A stretch of 5,710 nt of DNA from Phytoactinopolyspora endophytica. Its GTDB lineage: Bacteria > Actinomycetota > Actinomycetes > Jiangellales > Jiangellaceae. The notes beneath the pieces were generated by a model. That model saw only the letters and a list, made by a program, of their open reading frames with translations, had not been told where the DNA came from and ran no database searches. A program made the position numbers and the translations under genes. Positions 5,649 through 5,710 of the stretch are shown piece by piece. The stretch covers positions 3,952 through 9,661 of the forward strand of contig NZ_ML142887.1 of the NCBI RefSeq assembly GCF_004138495.1, written 5' to 3'. Every line of letters begins with the position of its first letter. The stretch's first letter is position 1.

Positions 5649-5710
5649 ATGACCGATCTGGATGAGCAGGGACGCCCGGAGCCACCGCTCACCGGCAACG
5701 AGACCGCCAC
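5649..5710 (+). CDS. DinB family / DUF664 protein, N-terminal fragment (truncated by window edge)
   Basis: Only 20 complete codons are present, reading MTDLDEQGRPEPPLTGNETA. This closely matches, from memory, the start of actinobacterial DUF664/DinB-superfamily proteins, which commonly begin MTD-D-GRPEPPL and continue into a four-helix-bundle fold of the mycothiol-dependent type. The catalytic or metal-binding histidines would lie beyond the window and cannot be checked. It is transcribed away from the Gp37/Gp68 gene and is probably an ordinary chromosomal gene. The family call rests on a short stretch. Confidence 0.65.
   Translation, partial: MTDLDEQGRPEPPLTGNETA

Noticed and set aside
1..5710. 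CRISPR array, insertion sequence or integrase
   Set aside because: There are no regularly spaced repeats, no transposase or recombinase motifs, and no terminal inverted repeats apart from short isolated palindromes.

Overview
The base composition is GC-rich (about 60% by eye) with G/C-rich third codon positions, GTG starts and clear AGGAG-type ribosome binding sites. The partial gene at the right edge begins like an actinobacterial DinB/DUF664 protein. Together these suggest an actinobacterial chromosome. The genes to the left look like an accessory, defence-type island; the DinB-like gene at the right looks like ordinary chromosomal sequence.

Layout, left to right. (1) 1-206, + strand: the last 67 codons of an unidentified gene that starts outside the window. 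(2) 206-3220, + strand: a large (about 1004 aa) Ski2/Hel308-like SF2 helicase. It is translationally coupled to gene 1 by a TGATG stop/start overlap. (3) 3244-4362, - strand: a TcmP-type 'three-Cys-motif partner' protein, convergent with the helicase across 23 bp. (4) 4461-5204, - strand: a phage Gp37/Gp68-type (DUF5131) three-Cys-motif protein, upstream of tcmP in the same direction and 98 bp away. (5) 5205-5648: 444 bp without a convincing intact gene. It holds two adjacent hairpins in the leader of the Gp37/Gp68 gene, a possible coding remnant, a 7-bp inverted repeat and a likely promoter for the next gene. (6) 5649-end, + strand: the first 20 codons of the DinB/DUF664-like gene.

There are two functional modules facing each other. 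The left one is a small gene feeding directly into a Ski2-like helicase with a long N-terminal extension. This is the arrangement of Hachiman (HamA nuclease + HamB helicase) and of AbpAB, but the visible C-terminus of gene 1 is not enough to confirm that assignment. The right one is the conserved Gp37/Gp68-TcmP pair: a cysteine-motif, possibly metal-cluster protein with a Rossmann-like partner that ends in a probable winged helix. To my knowledge its biochemical function is not established. This pair is the best candidate here for an undescribed system; a role in nucleic-acid modification or defence is inference from fold resemblance and context only.
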